Source: Agaricicola taiwanensis
GTDB taxonomy: Bacteria > Pseudomonadota > Alphaproteobacteria > Rhizobiales > Methylopilaceae
Assembly: GCF_014635245.1 (NCBI RefSeq)
Contig: NZ_BMCP01000005.1
Span: 1 to 64,000, forward strand
Reading direction: 5' to 3'
Length of the DNA: 64,000 nucleotides
Shown: piece by piece, positions 8,010 through 16,681 of the stretch
Numbering within the stretch: the stretch's first letter is position 1
Layout: each line of letters starts with the position of its first letter
Position numbers and translations under genes: made by a program
Notes under the pieces: model-generated
What the model saw: only the letters and a program-made list of their open reading frames with translations
Database searches by the model: none
What the model was told of the DNA's origin: nothing

Positions 8010-9542
8010 ATGAATTCGGAGATCCAATACGACGTAATCGTTGTCGGCGGCGGAAATGCCGCCTTGTGCGCGGCGCTTTCCGCGAGGGAGGAGGGCGCAA
8101 GCGTCCTGCTTCTGGAGCGCGCGCCCGAGGAGGAACGGGGCGGCAACAGCTCCTATACCGAGGGGCTGATGCGCTTTGCCTACACCGGCTCGGAGGACAT
8201 CAGGGTGCTGTCCCCGGATCTCACCGGAGATGAGATGGAGAGCGACTTCGGCTCCTACACCGAAGACCTCTTCTTCGACGATATGGCGCGCCTCACCCAC
8301 AACCGGACCGATCCCGATCTCTGCGAGATCCTGGTCCGGCAGAGCAAATCCGCCATGCACTGGATGGTGAAACAGGGCGTCAAGTTCTACCCGCAGTTCG
8401 GCCGCCAATCCTTCAAGGTCGACGGCAAGTTCAAGTTCTGGGGCGGCGCCACGCTGGCGGCCTGGGGCGGTGGGCGCGGCCTCGTGGATACGCTCTACAA
8501 GGCGGCCGAGAAGGCCGGGGTGGATATCCGCTACAACGCCTGGGTCCGCGATCTCATGAGTTCCGACGATGGCATCACCGGCGTCGTCGTGAAGCTCGAC
8601 AATGTCACGCATGAAATCACGGCGGGATCCGTCGTGCTTGCCTGCGGCGGATTTGAAGCCAACAGCGAATGGCGCAGCAAATACCTCGGCCCGGGCTGGG
8701 ATCTGGCCAAGGTCCGCGGCAGCAAGTTCAATACCGGCGACGGGCTGGACATGGCGCTCAGGATCGGCGTGCAGCCGGCCGGCAACTGGTCGGGATGCCA
8801 CGCGGTGGGCTGGGAGCGCTATGCTTCGGACTTCGGTGACTTCGCCGTCACCGACGACTATGAGCGGGACAGCTATCCCTGGTCCATCATGGTCAATGCC
8901 AATGGCAAGCGCTTCCTCGACGAAGGCGCCGATATCCGCAACTATACCTATGCGAAATATGGGCGCATCGTGCTGGAGCAGCCGGGGCAATATGCCTGGC
9001 AGATCTTCGATGCCTCCGTCGTTCACCTTCTTCGTCCCGAGTATCGGACCAAGCACGTTACGCGGGTTACTGCCAATACCATCGAAGAGCTTGCCGACAA
9101 GATGGGCGACGTCAACCGCGACGAGTTCCTGAAGACCGTGCGTGAGTACAACGCGGCGGTGAGACGGGACGTGCCGTTCGATCCGACCGTGAAGGATGGC
9201 CGCAGTGCCGACGGCCTTGCCGTGCCGAGGGCGAACTGGGCCAATCCGATCGAGAAAGCGCCGTTCGAGGCCTATGCCGTGACCTGCGGCATTACCTTTA
9301 CCTTCGGTGGGCTCAGGATCTCCACGGACGCCCAGGCCATCAACACCAATCATGTTCCGGTGCAGGGCCTTTATGTGGCGGGCGAGATGGTCGGCGGTCT
9401 GTTCTACTTCAACTACCCCGGGGCGACCGGCCTGATGAGCGGAACGGTGTTCGGGCGCATCGCCGGCAGAAATGCCGCCGTCACCGCCCGCGAGAAGCAG
9501 CCGGCGTCTCGAAGACAAGCTACGGCATCCGCCGTGGGATGA
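8010..9542 (+). CDS. FAD-dependent dehydrogenase, TcuA/fumarate reductase flavoprotein family
   Basis: The 510-residue protein opens with an FAD-binding Rossmann fold (DVIVVGGGNAALCAALSA, residues 8-25; GGGNAA 13-18) and ends with the family segment VTCGITFTFGGLRIS and a GLYVAGEMVGG loop. This N-terminus resembles tricarballylate dehydrogenase TcuA, which oxidises tricarballylate to cis-aconitate. Related flavoproteins act on steroids or fumarate, so the exact substrate is open. The ATG at 8010 with GGAG at 8000-8003 is preferred to the upstream frame from 7899, which lacks family similarity. No TcuB-like electron acceptor is visible. A paralogue lies at 52688-54211. Confidence 0.85.
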   Translation: MNSEIQYDVIVVGGGNAALCAALSAREEGASVLLLERAPEEERGGNSSYTEGLMRFAYTGSEDIRVLSPDLTGDEMESDFGSYTEDLFFDDMARLTHNRTDPDLCEILVRQSKSAMHWMVKQGVKFYPQFGRQSFKVDGKFKFWGGATLAAWGGGRGLVDTLYKAAEKAGVDIRYNAWVRDLMSSDDGITGVVVKLDNVTHEITAGSVVLACGGFEANSEWRSKYLGPGWDLAKVRGSKFNTGDGLDMALRIGVQPAGNWSGCHAVGWERYASDFGDFAVTDDYERDSYPWSIMVNANGKRFLDEGADIRNYTYAKYGRIVLEQPGQYAWQIFDASVVHLLRPEYRTKHVTRVTANTIEELADKMGDVNRDEFLKTVREYNAAVRRDVPFDPTVKDGRSADGLAVPRANWANPIEKAPFEAYAVTCGITFTFGGLRISTDAQAINTNHVPVQGLYVAGEMVGGLFYFNYPGATGLMSGTVFGRIAGRNAAVTAREKQPASRRQATASAVG

Positions 9543-9591
9543 CACTGCCGGGGGCGGATGAGCTCTCGGCCAAACCTTGGGAGTTTTGATC

Positions 9592-10536
9592 GTGAGCGTG
9601 CTCAAAAAGGATACCCGGGTCGGTTTCGTCGGAATCGGCAATATGGGGCAGCCCATGACCAAACACCTCGTCGAGGCCGGCTGGGACGTCGCCTTGTACG
9701 ATGCCGATCCGGCGAGGCTCGCCCAGGTCGCGGGAGAGCACGGCTGCGCCACCGCCGGCTCTCTGGAGGAGCTGGGCCGGCGTTCTGATGTCGTCATACT
9801 GATGCTGCCCGACGGCAAGATCGTCCGCCGGGTGGCCGTCGGCGGCGATGGGGGCGGCGATCACCTCCTGCTCGGCATGGCGCCCGGCAGCACGATCATC
9901 GACATGAGCTCCTCCGCGCCTGTCGGCACGCGAGAGCTTGGCGAGGCTCTTGCCCGACATCAGGTCTCGCTTCTCGATGCGCCCGTCTCAGGCGGCGTGA
10001 AGGGCGCGGTCGCCGGGACACTGGCGATCATGGTCGGCGGCCACAGGGACCTGGCGGAGCGTTTCGATCCGCTTCTTTCCGCCATGGGGCGGCGCTTCCA
10101 TGTGGGCCCGCTCGGCTCCGGCCATGCCGCCAAGGTTCTCAACAACTACGTCTCGGCGGCCGGCCTCGCGGCGGCGGCCGAGGCGCTCCTGATCGCCGAG
10201 CGTTTCGGCATCGAGGGGGAGGTGCTGGTCGACGTGCTCAACGCCTCGACCGGGCGCAACAACAGCACCGAGAACAAGTTCAAGCAGTATGTGCTCAATC
10301 AGGCCTATAACTCCGGCTTCGCGCTCGATCTGATGGTCAAGGATCTCCAGCTTGCGATGGAGGTCGCCGAGGCCTGCGGCGTCGAGGCGAGCCTTGGCCA
10401 CTCCTGCACGACGCTCTGGAAAGAGGCCCAGTCATGGGTCGGCCGCAACGCTGATCACACCGAATTCGCGCGCTTCATCATCGAGAGCGCTGAAGACGCC
10501 AATGAACCCGCAAGCGCCAAGGCGGGACCCCGGTGA
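9592..10536 (+). CDS. NAD-binding beta-hydroxyacid dehydrogenase
   Basis: The 314-residue protein belongs to the 3-hydroxyisobutyrate dehydrogenase/tartronate semialdehyde reductase family. It shows the nucleotide-binding motif GFVGIGNMG (11-19), the substrate loop DAPVSGGVKGA (129-139) and the catalytic lysine K181 in GSGHAAKVLNN. Family members oxidise a beta-hydroxy acid to the semialdehyde. The start is taken as GTG 9592 (MSVLKKDTRVGF), with GGGAG 8 bases upstream; the TTG at 9577 is an alternative. It follows the flavoprotein by 49 bases and likely belongs to the same transcript. Confidence 0.88.
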   Translation: MSVLKKDTRVGFVGIGNMGQPMTKHLVEAGWDVALYDADPARLAQVAGEHGCATAGSLEELGRRSDVVILMLPDGKIVRRVAVGGDGGGDHLLLGMAPGSTIIDMSSSAPVGTRELGEALARHQVSLLDAPVSGGVKGAVAGTLAIMVGGHRDLAERFDPLLSAMGRRFHVGPLGSGHAAKVLNNYVSAAGLAAAAEALLIAERFGIEGEVLVDVLNASTGRNNSTENKFKQYVLNQAYNSGFALDLMVKDLQLAMEVAEACGVEASLGHSCTTLWKEAQSWVGRNADHTEFARFIIESAEDANEPASAKAGPR

Positions 10537-10658
10537 GGGCGCTCGTGCTTTGCCGTTTTTGACGCTCGGGTCCTTGTTTTGTCCTGATATCCCCCACGAC
10601 CTTGCTTTCCGGCGCATGATATAAACTATGTTGTGCCGGTCGGCTGTTGGGGGATGTC

Positions 10659-11600
10659 ATGGTTCAGCTTCGTCAGCTTCGTTATGTCGTCGAAGTCCAC
10701 CGGCGCGGAAATCATATTTCCGCTGCCGCCGAAGCGCTGAATACTTCCCAGCCCGGAATGAGCAAGCAGATTCAGGAGTTGGAACTGGAGCTTGGCTTTT
10801 CCATCTTCGAGCGAAGCCGCAACCGGGTCGTTGGTCTTACCGAGCCTGGACGGGAAGTCATCGAAGTTGCCCAGCGCATCCTCAACCAGGTCAGCAGTCT
10901 CAAGAACATCCGGGAGGATTACAGCGCCCAGGAAGTGGGCACGCTGACCATCGCGACCACCCATACCCACGCCCGCTATATCCTGCCCTCTGTCATCAAG
11001 AATTTCATGCAGCGCAACCCCGGCGTGCGCATCGGCATCCAGCAGGGAAACCCGACGGAAGTCTGCGAGATTCTGGAGGCCGGCGAGGCCGATCTGGCCG
11101 TGGGCACCGAAACCATGCGGCCCTTTCCGGGCCTGCTCCGGCTGCCGTGCTTCGAGATCACCCGCAGTCTCATCGCGCGCAAGGGGCACCCTATCCTGCG
11201 GCTGAAGAACCTGACGCTGGAGGCCATCGCGCGATATCCCATGATCGCGCACGACCCCCATCGCAGCGGCAGATGGAAGATACTCGACGCCTTCGAGCGG
11301 GAGGGCATCACGCCGACCATCCTGTTCGACGCTGTCGATGCCGATGTCAGCAAGACCTATGTGGAACTCGGCCTCGGCATCGCCATTCTGGCCACCCAGG
11401 CGGTGGACCCGCGCCACGACCGCGAGCTGCGCGCGCGCGATGTCAGCCACCTGTTCGAGGGCAGCACCAGCTACGTCAGCCTTCGAACCAATACTTATCT
11501 TCGGCGCTTCATCCTCGATTTTATCGCATTGCTTGCGCCGCAACTCAGTCCTGACCAGGTGCGCTCCGCGCTCCGGGCGCGTGAGCAGGGGCCGAAATAG
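10659..11600 (+). CDS. CysB-type LysR transcriptional regulator
   Basis: The 313-residue protein has the winged helix of the CysB/Cbl branch: LRQLRYVVEVHRRGNHISAAAEALNTSQPGMSKQIQELELELG, then a long linker helix and an effector domain with the strand TLTIATTHTHARYILP. CysB-like proteins generally respond to sulfur-assimilation intermediates, but many relatives control catabolic genes. The ATG at 10659 has a GGGGG tract just upstream. It closes the first catabolic block after a 122-base gap and may regulate it. A small GC hairpin (CCCGC/GCGGG) at 11609-11623 follows the stop. Confidence 0.85.
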   Translation: MVQLRQLRYVVEVHRRGNHISAAAEALNTSQPGMSKQIQELELELGFSIFERSRNRVVGLTEPGREVIEVAQRILNQVSSLKNIREDYSAQEVGTLTIATTHTHARYILPSVIKNFMQRNPGVRIGIQQGNPTEVCEILEAGEADLAVGTETMRPFPGLLRLPCFEITRSLIARKGHPILRLKNLTLEAIARYPMIAHDPHRSGRWKILDAFEREGITPTILFDAVDADVSKTYVELGLGIAILATQAVDPRHDRELRARDVSHLFEGSTSYVSLRTNTYLRRFILDFIALLAPQLSPDQVRSALRAREQGPK

Positions 11601-11671
11601 GCGAGGCCCGCAGCGAGCGGGATGGCCGTGTTTCATCTAAGTAATATATCTTGCTAACAAAGCTATTGATG

Positions 11672-11683
11672 GGGAATATTCCC
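11672..11683. promoter_or_regulatory. 12-base perfect palindrome before the hydrolase gene
   Basis: GGGAATATTCCC is perfectly self-complementary and lies 24 bases before the hydrolase ATG, after the AT-rich stretch AAGTAATATATC. It sits where an operator could block transcription or initiation. No adjacent regulator apart from the upstream LysR is obvious. Confidence 0.35.
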
Positions 11684-11706
11684 GCTTCTCGTCACAAGGA
11701 GCAGGG

Positions 11707-12528
11707 ATGTCCAAGCTAGCCCGCCTTTTCGCGAACCGCCGTACCGTCCTGCGCGCTGTGATCGGGGGCACGCTCTCCCTGCCCGCGGCGGCCTCGTTCC
11801 AGCCCGCAGTGGCCGCTCCCGCCAAGCGCACCATCGTCCTGGTCCATGGTGCCTGGCATGGCGCCTGGTGCTACCAGCGTGTCGCTGACCTCTTAGCCGC
11901 CCAGGGCCACAAAGTGTATGCGCCAACGCTGACGGGCCTGGCGGACCGCTCGCATCTCATGAGTCCTGACATCACGCTGCAGACGCATGTCGACGACGTC
12001 GTGAACCTCATGAAGTGGGAAGATCTCGACGACATCCTTCTGTGCGGCCACTCCTACGGCGGGGCCGTCATATCGGGCGTTGCCGAGGCCATGGCGCCAA
12101 AGATCCGCTCCATCGTGTTCCTCGATGCCTTCATGCCGGAAACCGGCGAGCGGATCGTCGATCTTTCGCCGGCCAGCCGGGACAACGTCCTGGATTCGCA
12201 AGCCAAGGGCGCCACCTCCCTTCCTGCCCCACCCGCGCGCGTCTTCGCGGTGAACGAGAAGGACCGCGCCACGGTCGATGCCAAGTGCACGCCACAACCC
12301 ATCCGGACATTTACCGAGGGGCTGACCATCACCGGCGCCCGCGAACGGATGAAGACCAAGGTCTATGTGCGCGGCGAACAGTATGCCCGCGACGCGTTCG
12401 ACGCCTCCTACGAGAAAGCGAAGAACGATCCCAGCTGGAAGGCGTACAAGCTGGCATGCGGCCACGATGTCATGCTGGACATGCCCGACCGCGTAGCTGA
12501 AATCCTGCTCGAGGCCGCCGCAGTCTAA
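11707..12528 (+). CDS. Exported alpha/beta hydrolase, methylesterase-like
   Basis: The 273-residue protein has an export signal: NRRTVLRAVIGG at 10-21 resembles a twin-arginine motif and is followed by a hydrophobic run and an alanine-rich cleavage region ending near residue 38. The mature part has the oxyanion segment HGAWHGAWCY (47-56), nucleophile S116 in GHSYGG, and a late histidine in ACGHDVMLDMP. This pattern matches the plant methylesterase/hydroxynitrile-lyase-like group of hydrolases (EstC-type). It probably cleaves an ester in the periplasm. It is monocistronic, behind AAGGAG. Confidence 0.85.
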   Translation: MSKLARLFANRRTVLRAVIGGTLSLPAAASFQPAVAAPAKRTIVLVHGAWHGAWCYQRVADLLAAQGHKVYAPTLTGLADRSHLMSPDITLQTHVDDVVNLMKWEDLDDILLCGHSYGGAVISGVAEAMAPKIRSIVFLDAFMPETGERIVDLSPASRDNVLDSQAKGATSLPAPPARVFAVNEKDRATVDAKCTPQPIRTFTEGLTITGARERMKTKVYVRGEQYARDAFDASYEKAKNDPSWKAYKLACGHDVMLDMPDRVAEILLEAAAV

Positions 12529-12584
12529 ACTAGCTGCGACGCGATCAAGCGGGGAGCTCCATCGCTCCGCCAGCATCACCCTGA

Positions 12585-12795
12585 GGAGGGTGCTGCAGGC
12601 TGGTGCGCGACCGCGTCGTCTCGGGCGTGGGAACCCGATTTCGCCCAAAACGCTTCATCGCCGAACTGGAACGCCGCAACTTCACCGAAAAACAGATCAG
12701 GCAGATGGTCGACAGCGAGATTCGAGCCGTATCAGGGCCTGCTTGCGGAACTGAAGAAGATGCTGGGCGGACGTGACGGTGAAGTCGATGTGTAA
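12585..12795 (+). pseudogene. Decayed, frameshifted gene remnant
   Basis: One frame (codons from 12600) reads LVRDRVVSGVGTRFRPKRF, continues through FTEKQIRQMVDSEIR and then loses coding character near 12723. A second frame from about 12722 reads EPYQGLLAELKKMLGG and ends GEVDV at a TAA at 12793-12795. The two join naturally if one base was gained or lost near 12722. No start codon or ribosome site fits, and a TGA at 12582 limits the first frame. I do not recognise the parent protein. It directly precedes the palindrome of the large metalloprotease-like gene, so it may be debris from the event that brought that gene. Confidence 0.4.
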
Positions 12796-12809
12796 ACAAT
12801 ATTCGAAGT

Positions 12810-12839
12810 AGTTTCCTAGGAAACTGTAATCGTTATAAT
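12810..12839 (+). promoter_or_regulatory. Palindrome and -10-like box upstream of the 1199-residue protein gene
   Basis: AGTTTCCTAGGAAACT (12810-12825) is a perfect 16-base palindrome. TATAAT at 12834-12839 is an ideal -10 hexamer, which places the palindrome over the expected -35 position. The surrounding 70 bases are far more AT-rich than the rest of the window. A regulator bound here would decide polymerase access. A partly similar box lies before the second HExxH gene (60363-60386). Confidence 0.5.
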
Positions 12840-12935
12840 TTTTGTTAACTATTATATACTTCCGATTTTTCCTGATGTATTGGAGCGCCGCAATGCCCTC
12901 GGATCATCCCCGCAGATTCTGGAAGAAGCGTTCCC

Positions 12936-15900
12936 ATGAGAGTAGCCGTCGCCGGCCATGAGGCCAGTTCCCTGCCGTCTGGAGAAACCACGGATGACCT
13001 GACTTTCGCAGATGCCTGGCAAAAGGTCCAGGACCTCAGTGGGAGGCGGGGGCCTGGGGCCACGACGGGGGTGACGAATGGCAAATCCTGGGAGTCGCGT
13101 TCGGCTCGGGCCGATGAGGCGACGCAGGAGCTGCGGGTTCTGGTGAAGGAACTGCTGTCCGCTCCGTCCACTGTCGATCCCAGCGAGATCAGGCGCCGCA
13201 TCAGGGAGCTCGCCGAAAAGGGCGCCGACCTCAATGCGGGCCTCGACGGCAAGGCGCCGGAGGAGGATACCGGACTGCTGCAGGCTGCGGCGCTGCTGGA
13301 GGACCCCGCCCTGTTCGAGGCGCTCCTGGAAACCGCGCCGGTGAAAGAGCGGCAGGCCCTGCTCAACAAGACATGGCGCGACGGCAATACCGTCATGCAT
13401 GCGCTCGGCATCCGGGGCGACAAGGCGCTGTTCGACAAGGCCGTCGTCATGGGAGGTGACCCGAAGGTCGAGAACGCCAAGGGGGTCACACCCGAGCATC
13501 TTCTCGCCGAGCACAAGAAGCGCGGCCTGCCGCTGATCGCGGCGGTGAGCCTCGGCGGCAGCCTGACGCCGGCCGGCTGGGTGGTGCTGGCGGGCATCGG
13601 CGTCGCCTTACTGGTGGCGCACTTCATGGCGGCGAAGAACGCGAAGGGGACGTCGCCGGCCGTGAAGCCTTTCGAGGGAACCGTCGCAGACGATCAGCTT
13701 GGCGCCGCGCTGGTCATGGGCGACGAGGCGGCGGCGCTCGCCGCGCTCGAGGCCGGGGCCGATCCGGCGAAGGGCTACAGCGCCGACATCTCCTTCCTGC
13801 TGTTCGCCTCGGCCACCGGCCAGGACAAGGTGGCGCGGGCCATGGTGAAGCGGCTGGCGGCCAAGGGCCAGGCGGCGACCGTCCTCAACACGCCCGGCGT
13901 CAACGGCATGACGCCGGCGCTTGCCGCCGCCTTCGACGGCAACCGCGCGCTGGTGGAGCATTTCAAGGCGCAGGGCGCCGACCTCACGATCAAGGAGACC
14001 CTCTTCGGGCTGACCGCCGAGGAGGCCCTGGCCGAAGCCGGCGATACCCAGAAGCGCAGCACCGACGACGTGCCCTACCGGCCGGGACGGGGCCGGTTCC
14101 GCAACTGGATCCGGCGGGTCGTCGGCCGGCTGTCCAATCCGCCGACCCGGACACAGCCGCCCCCACCCGGCTATTCTCCCCCCGAGACGGGCAACGGCGG
14201 AGTTCCGTCGGGACAGTTGCAGGTTGTCGAGCCGGATCCCAATGGCGAGGTCCTGTGGGGCTGGGACGAAGATAACAGCGATGACCGGCTACGGCTGCGC
14301 AACCGCGCGCAGGCACTTACGAACCAACTCAATGACATCCTCGGCACCGATTACAGGATGACGGACAACTTCGACGATGGTGACATACTCCAGGTCACGA
14401 TCGGCAACCGCATGATTGGGTCGCCTCCAACGGCCCGAGCCGTGCCTGGTGGAGGCGCACAGCCTGAATATATTCTGACCGTCTTGGCTGATCTGGTGAA
14501 TATTGCACAAGGAACCAGCACATGGCGGGATAATATCCGCCAATTCCTGGCAGACCCCCGGTCGGGTGGCGCTATACGGAATTTAATGAGTAATACCAAC
14601 AGTGACAGGTATAACAAAGGCGGAAATATAATATATAATCCCTACGTAGATAAAAATCTAAGTAAGAGTCACCGTCCTTTCATGATTTTGGCGCACGAAA
14701 TCCACCATTTTCTCGCTGACGACCCTGATACTGATCGATTAGATTATGGCCTTCCCCGTGGCGAGTTCGACGGCCAGACCGGGCTAATCGACGGAGTGCC
14801 TGTCGTATGGCGCCAGCGGCCCGGGAGCACGGGCTGGTACATCCCACTGTTCGGCAACGACAGCACTATGGAAGTGCCCTATGTAGAAGCGCGGGCGACC
14901 GGCATCGGGCCCTTCGCGGACACCAACCTCTTTCCCGACACAGAGAATGCCTTGGCCGTCGCTTACGGTGCAACACCAAGGTCCACCTATTTCACTAATC
15001 CAGGCGAACTCTCAGAGCAGCCTAGCAGCCAGCACCCGAACGGCGTTTGGGGTGATGCCGACCGCCCTTGGAACCAGCCGGACTGGGTGCCGCCGCCGGT
15101 GAGGCCGACAGGGGTGACCAACCTGTCACACCGATCGGCGCCGCGCTCCACTTTGCCTCCCCCGGATATCGGCCGGCACCCCTTGGCCCAGGCGAAGGAG
15201 GAGGATTACCGCCGCCTCCTCAACATCATCGGCGTCACGCTGGAGGGCGAGGCCGGCCTCGACAGCTCGGAACGCACCCCTCTCACCGCGCCGCCGCTGA
15301 GCACGGCCTTCCGCGACCTCGTGACCTACAACCTGATCCATCAGGACGAGATCGAAGGTCTTGCGCGGGGGTCACTCGCTTATCTGGAGCTTGCCCGCGA
15401 CAAGGCGCTCAACGACATCATCGAGTTCCTGCCGGAGAAGGGCCACGAGGGATCGGAGCCCCGGCGCGCGTTCCAGGACTATCTCGACAAGGAGGGGCGC
15501 AGCCACGCGGACGAGGTGGCGAAGGCGGCCTGGAGCGACTACCTCGCGTTCCTGGACACCATGGGGAAGCCGGCCTCGCCTGCCGCTTCCTCGATCGACG
15601 CGGGCTACAAGCTCGTGGAGAGTGAGGAGGACTATTACAATCTTCTGTCGGGCGATCCTGGCGTCGTTACCTATTTCAGCTCGGATGATGAGTTCTCCGG
15701 CATCATCCGCTTCCACCAGGAAAAGGACGGCAAGGTCTTCAACAAGGGCGTGATCGACAGGCAGGCGCATCCCGATCTCGCCGACCGCGCGAGGGATGAG
15801 CGCGACCTCATGGACAGGGTCAAGCGCGGCGAGTTCGACTTCGCCTCGCTGTTCGAGCTGCGCTTTGGTCGGGCAAGCGGCCAGCCGGAATGGTCACCGG

Positions 15901-16535
15901 CCGCTAAACGCGTGATGGACGACTGGCTCTCCGCGGCCAAGCCGTCCGAAGAGGAGCAGCGCAAGATCTGGAGCGATCTCACCCACTCGAACTATGCTAC
16001 AATGAAGGAGATCCGTGACAGCGGAGTGACCAACAATCACGTCCTGATCCATCAGTTCATCATGGCCTTCTTCTATGACAAGGCGCATGTGCCGAACGAG
16101 CAGGAGTATGAGAACGCGCTGAATGCCCTGGCGGTCTATATCGCCACCTCCATGCAGAAGGAGCGCAGGCTGCCGGTGATCGAAGGCGAGGCCAGAGAGC
16201 ACCTCAATACCGTCATCAGGTATTACCACCACAACCTCAAGCCGCGAGATGAAGATAAGGAGTTTGGCTTGCGGGCGCTACGCTACCATCTGGGCGATGA
16301 CTACCTCTTTGAAGATATTCCGGGCATCGTCGGCGAGCGGGTGGAGAACGTCTTCGGCCCTGGCCTCGAAGGCGCCCTCGCCAGCAACGTGGTCGCGCGG
16401 TGGTTGTCCGACAAGGAGTCGGACTCCTATGCGGTGATGAAGGAACTGATCGTGGAGGAGCACAAGAAGTACACGGCCTTCTGCAACGTCTACTTCGGCG
16501 GACCCAATGACCCCAGGCTCGCCCCGCCACGTTGA
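12936..16535 (+). CDS. Putative ankyrin-repeat transmembrane zinc metalloprotease (effector-like)
   Basis: This 1199-residue protein matches no gene I can name. Residues 84-196 and 250-370 look like degenerate ankyrin repeats (AEKGADLNAGLDG; VNGMTPALAAAFDGNRALVEHFKAQGADL). A single hydrophobic segment lies between them at about 212-231. A basic/proline-rich linker (380-420) leads to a domain with HEIHH at 587-591 (HExxH, zinc site and catalytic Glu588) and E651 in VPYVEARATGIG as a possible third ligand, recalling the M91/NleD effector peptidases. From about 750 to the end it is mostly helical, with motifs shared with the protein at 58754-60292. There is no N-terminal Sec signal. The part encoded near 14300-15000 is less GC-rich, which suggests acquisition. 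The ATG at 12936 has GGAAGAAG 7 bases upstream. Confidence 0.7.
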   Translation: MRVAVAGHEASSLPSGETTDDLTFADAWQKVQDLSGRRGPGATTGVTNGKSWESRSARADEATQELRVLVKELLSAPSTVDPSEIRRRIRELAEKGADLNAGLDGKAPEEDTGLLQAAALLEDPALFEALLETAPVKERQALLNKTWRDGNTVMHALGIRGDKALFDKAVVMGGDPKVENAKGVTPEHLLAEHKKRGLPLIAAVSLGGSLTPAGWVVLAGIGVALLVAHFMAAKNAKGTSPAVKPFEGTVADDQLGAALVMGDEAAALAALEAGADPAKGYSADISFLLFASATGQDKVARAMVKRLAAKGQAATVLNTPGVNGMTPALAAAFDGNRALVEHFKAQGADLTIKETLFGLTAEEALAEAGDTQKRSTDDVPYRPGRGRFRNWIRRVVGRLSNPPTRTQPPPPGYSPPETGNGGVPSGQLQVVEPDPNGEVLWGWDEDNSDDRLRLRNRAQALTNQLNDILGTDYRMTDNFDDGDILQVTIGNRMIGSPPTARAVPGGGAQPEYILTVLADLVNIAQGTSTWRDNIRQFLADPRSGGAIRNLMSNTNSDRYNKGGNIIYNPYVDKNLSKSHRPFMILAHEIHHFLADDPDTDRLDYGLPRGEFDGQTGLIDGVPVVWRQRPGSTGWYIPLFGNDSTMEVPYVEARATGIGPFADTNLFPDTENALAVAYGATPRSTYFTNPGELSEQPSSQHPNGVWGDADRPWNQPDWVPPPVRPTGVTNLSHRSAPRSTLPPPDIGRHPLAQAKEEDYRRLLNIIGVTLEGEAGLDSSERTPLTAPPLSTAFRDLVTYNLIHQDEIEGLARGSLAYLELARDKALNDIIEFLPEKGHEGSEPRRAFQDYLDKEGRSHADEVAKAAWSDYLAFLDTMGKPASPAASSIDAGYKLVESEEDYYNLLSGDPGVVTYFSSDDEFSGIIRFHQEKDGKVFNKGVIDRQAHPDLADRARDERDLMDRVKRGEFDFASLFELRFGRASGQPEWSPAAKRVMDDWLSAAKPSEEEQRKIWSDLTHSNYATMKEIRDSGVTNNHVLIHQFIMAFFYDKAHVPNEQEYENALNALAVYIATSMQKERRLPVIEGEAREHLNTVIRYYHHNLKPRDEDKEFGLRALRYHLGDDYLFEDIPGIVGERVENVFGPGLEGALASNVVARWLSDKESDSYAVMKELIVEEHKKYTAFCNVYFGGPNDPRLAPPR

Positions 16536-16681
16536 ACCCATGACCTGGGCCGGCAGTCAGGACTGCTGCCGCCGGCGCCTCGGGTGACGCGGCAAGCGCC
16601 GGCTGCTGTACTCCGACGTCGCTCCGAGGCGTGAGCCAAGGCTGGCGCGCGGTCACGACGCGGCACAGCCGGGTTCCCGGG

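Noticed and set aside
7872..9818. 648-residue minus-strand open frame opposite the flavoprotein gene
   Set aside because: It covers several real plus-strand genes, has no recognisable motif and no ribosome site; a shadow of GC-rich coding DNA.
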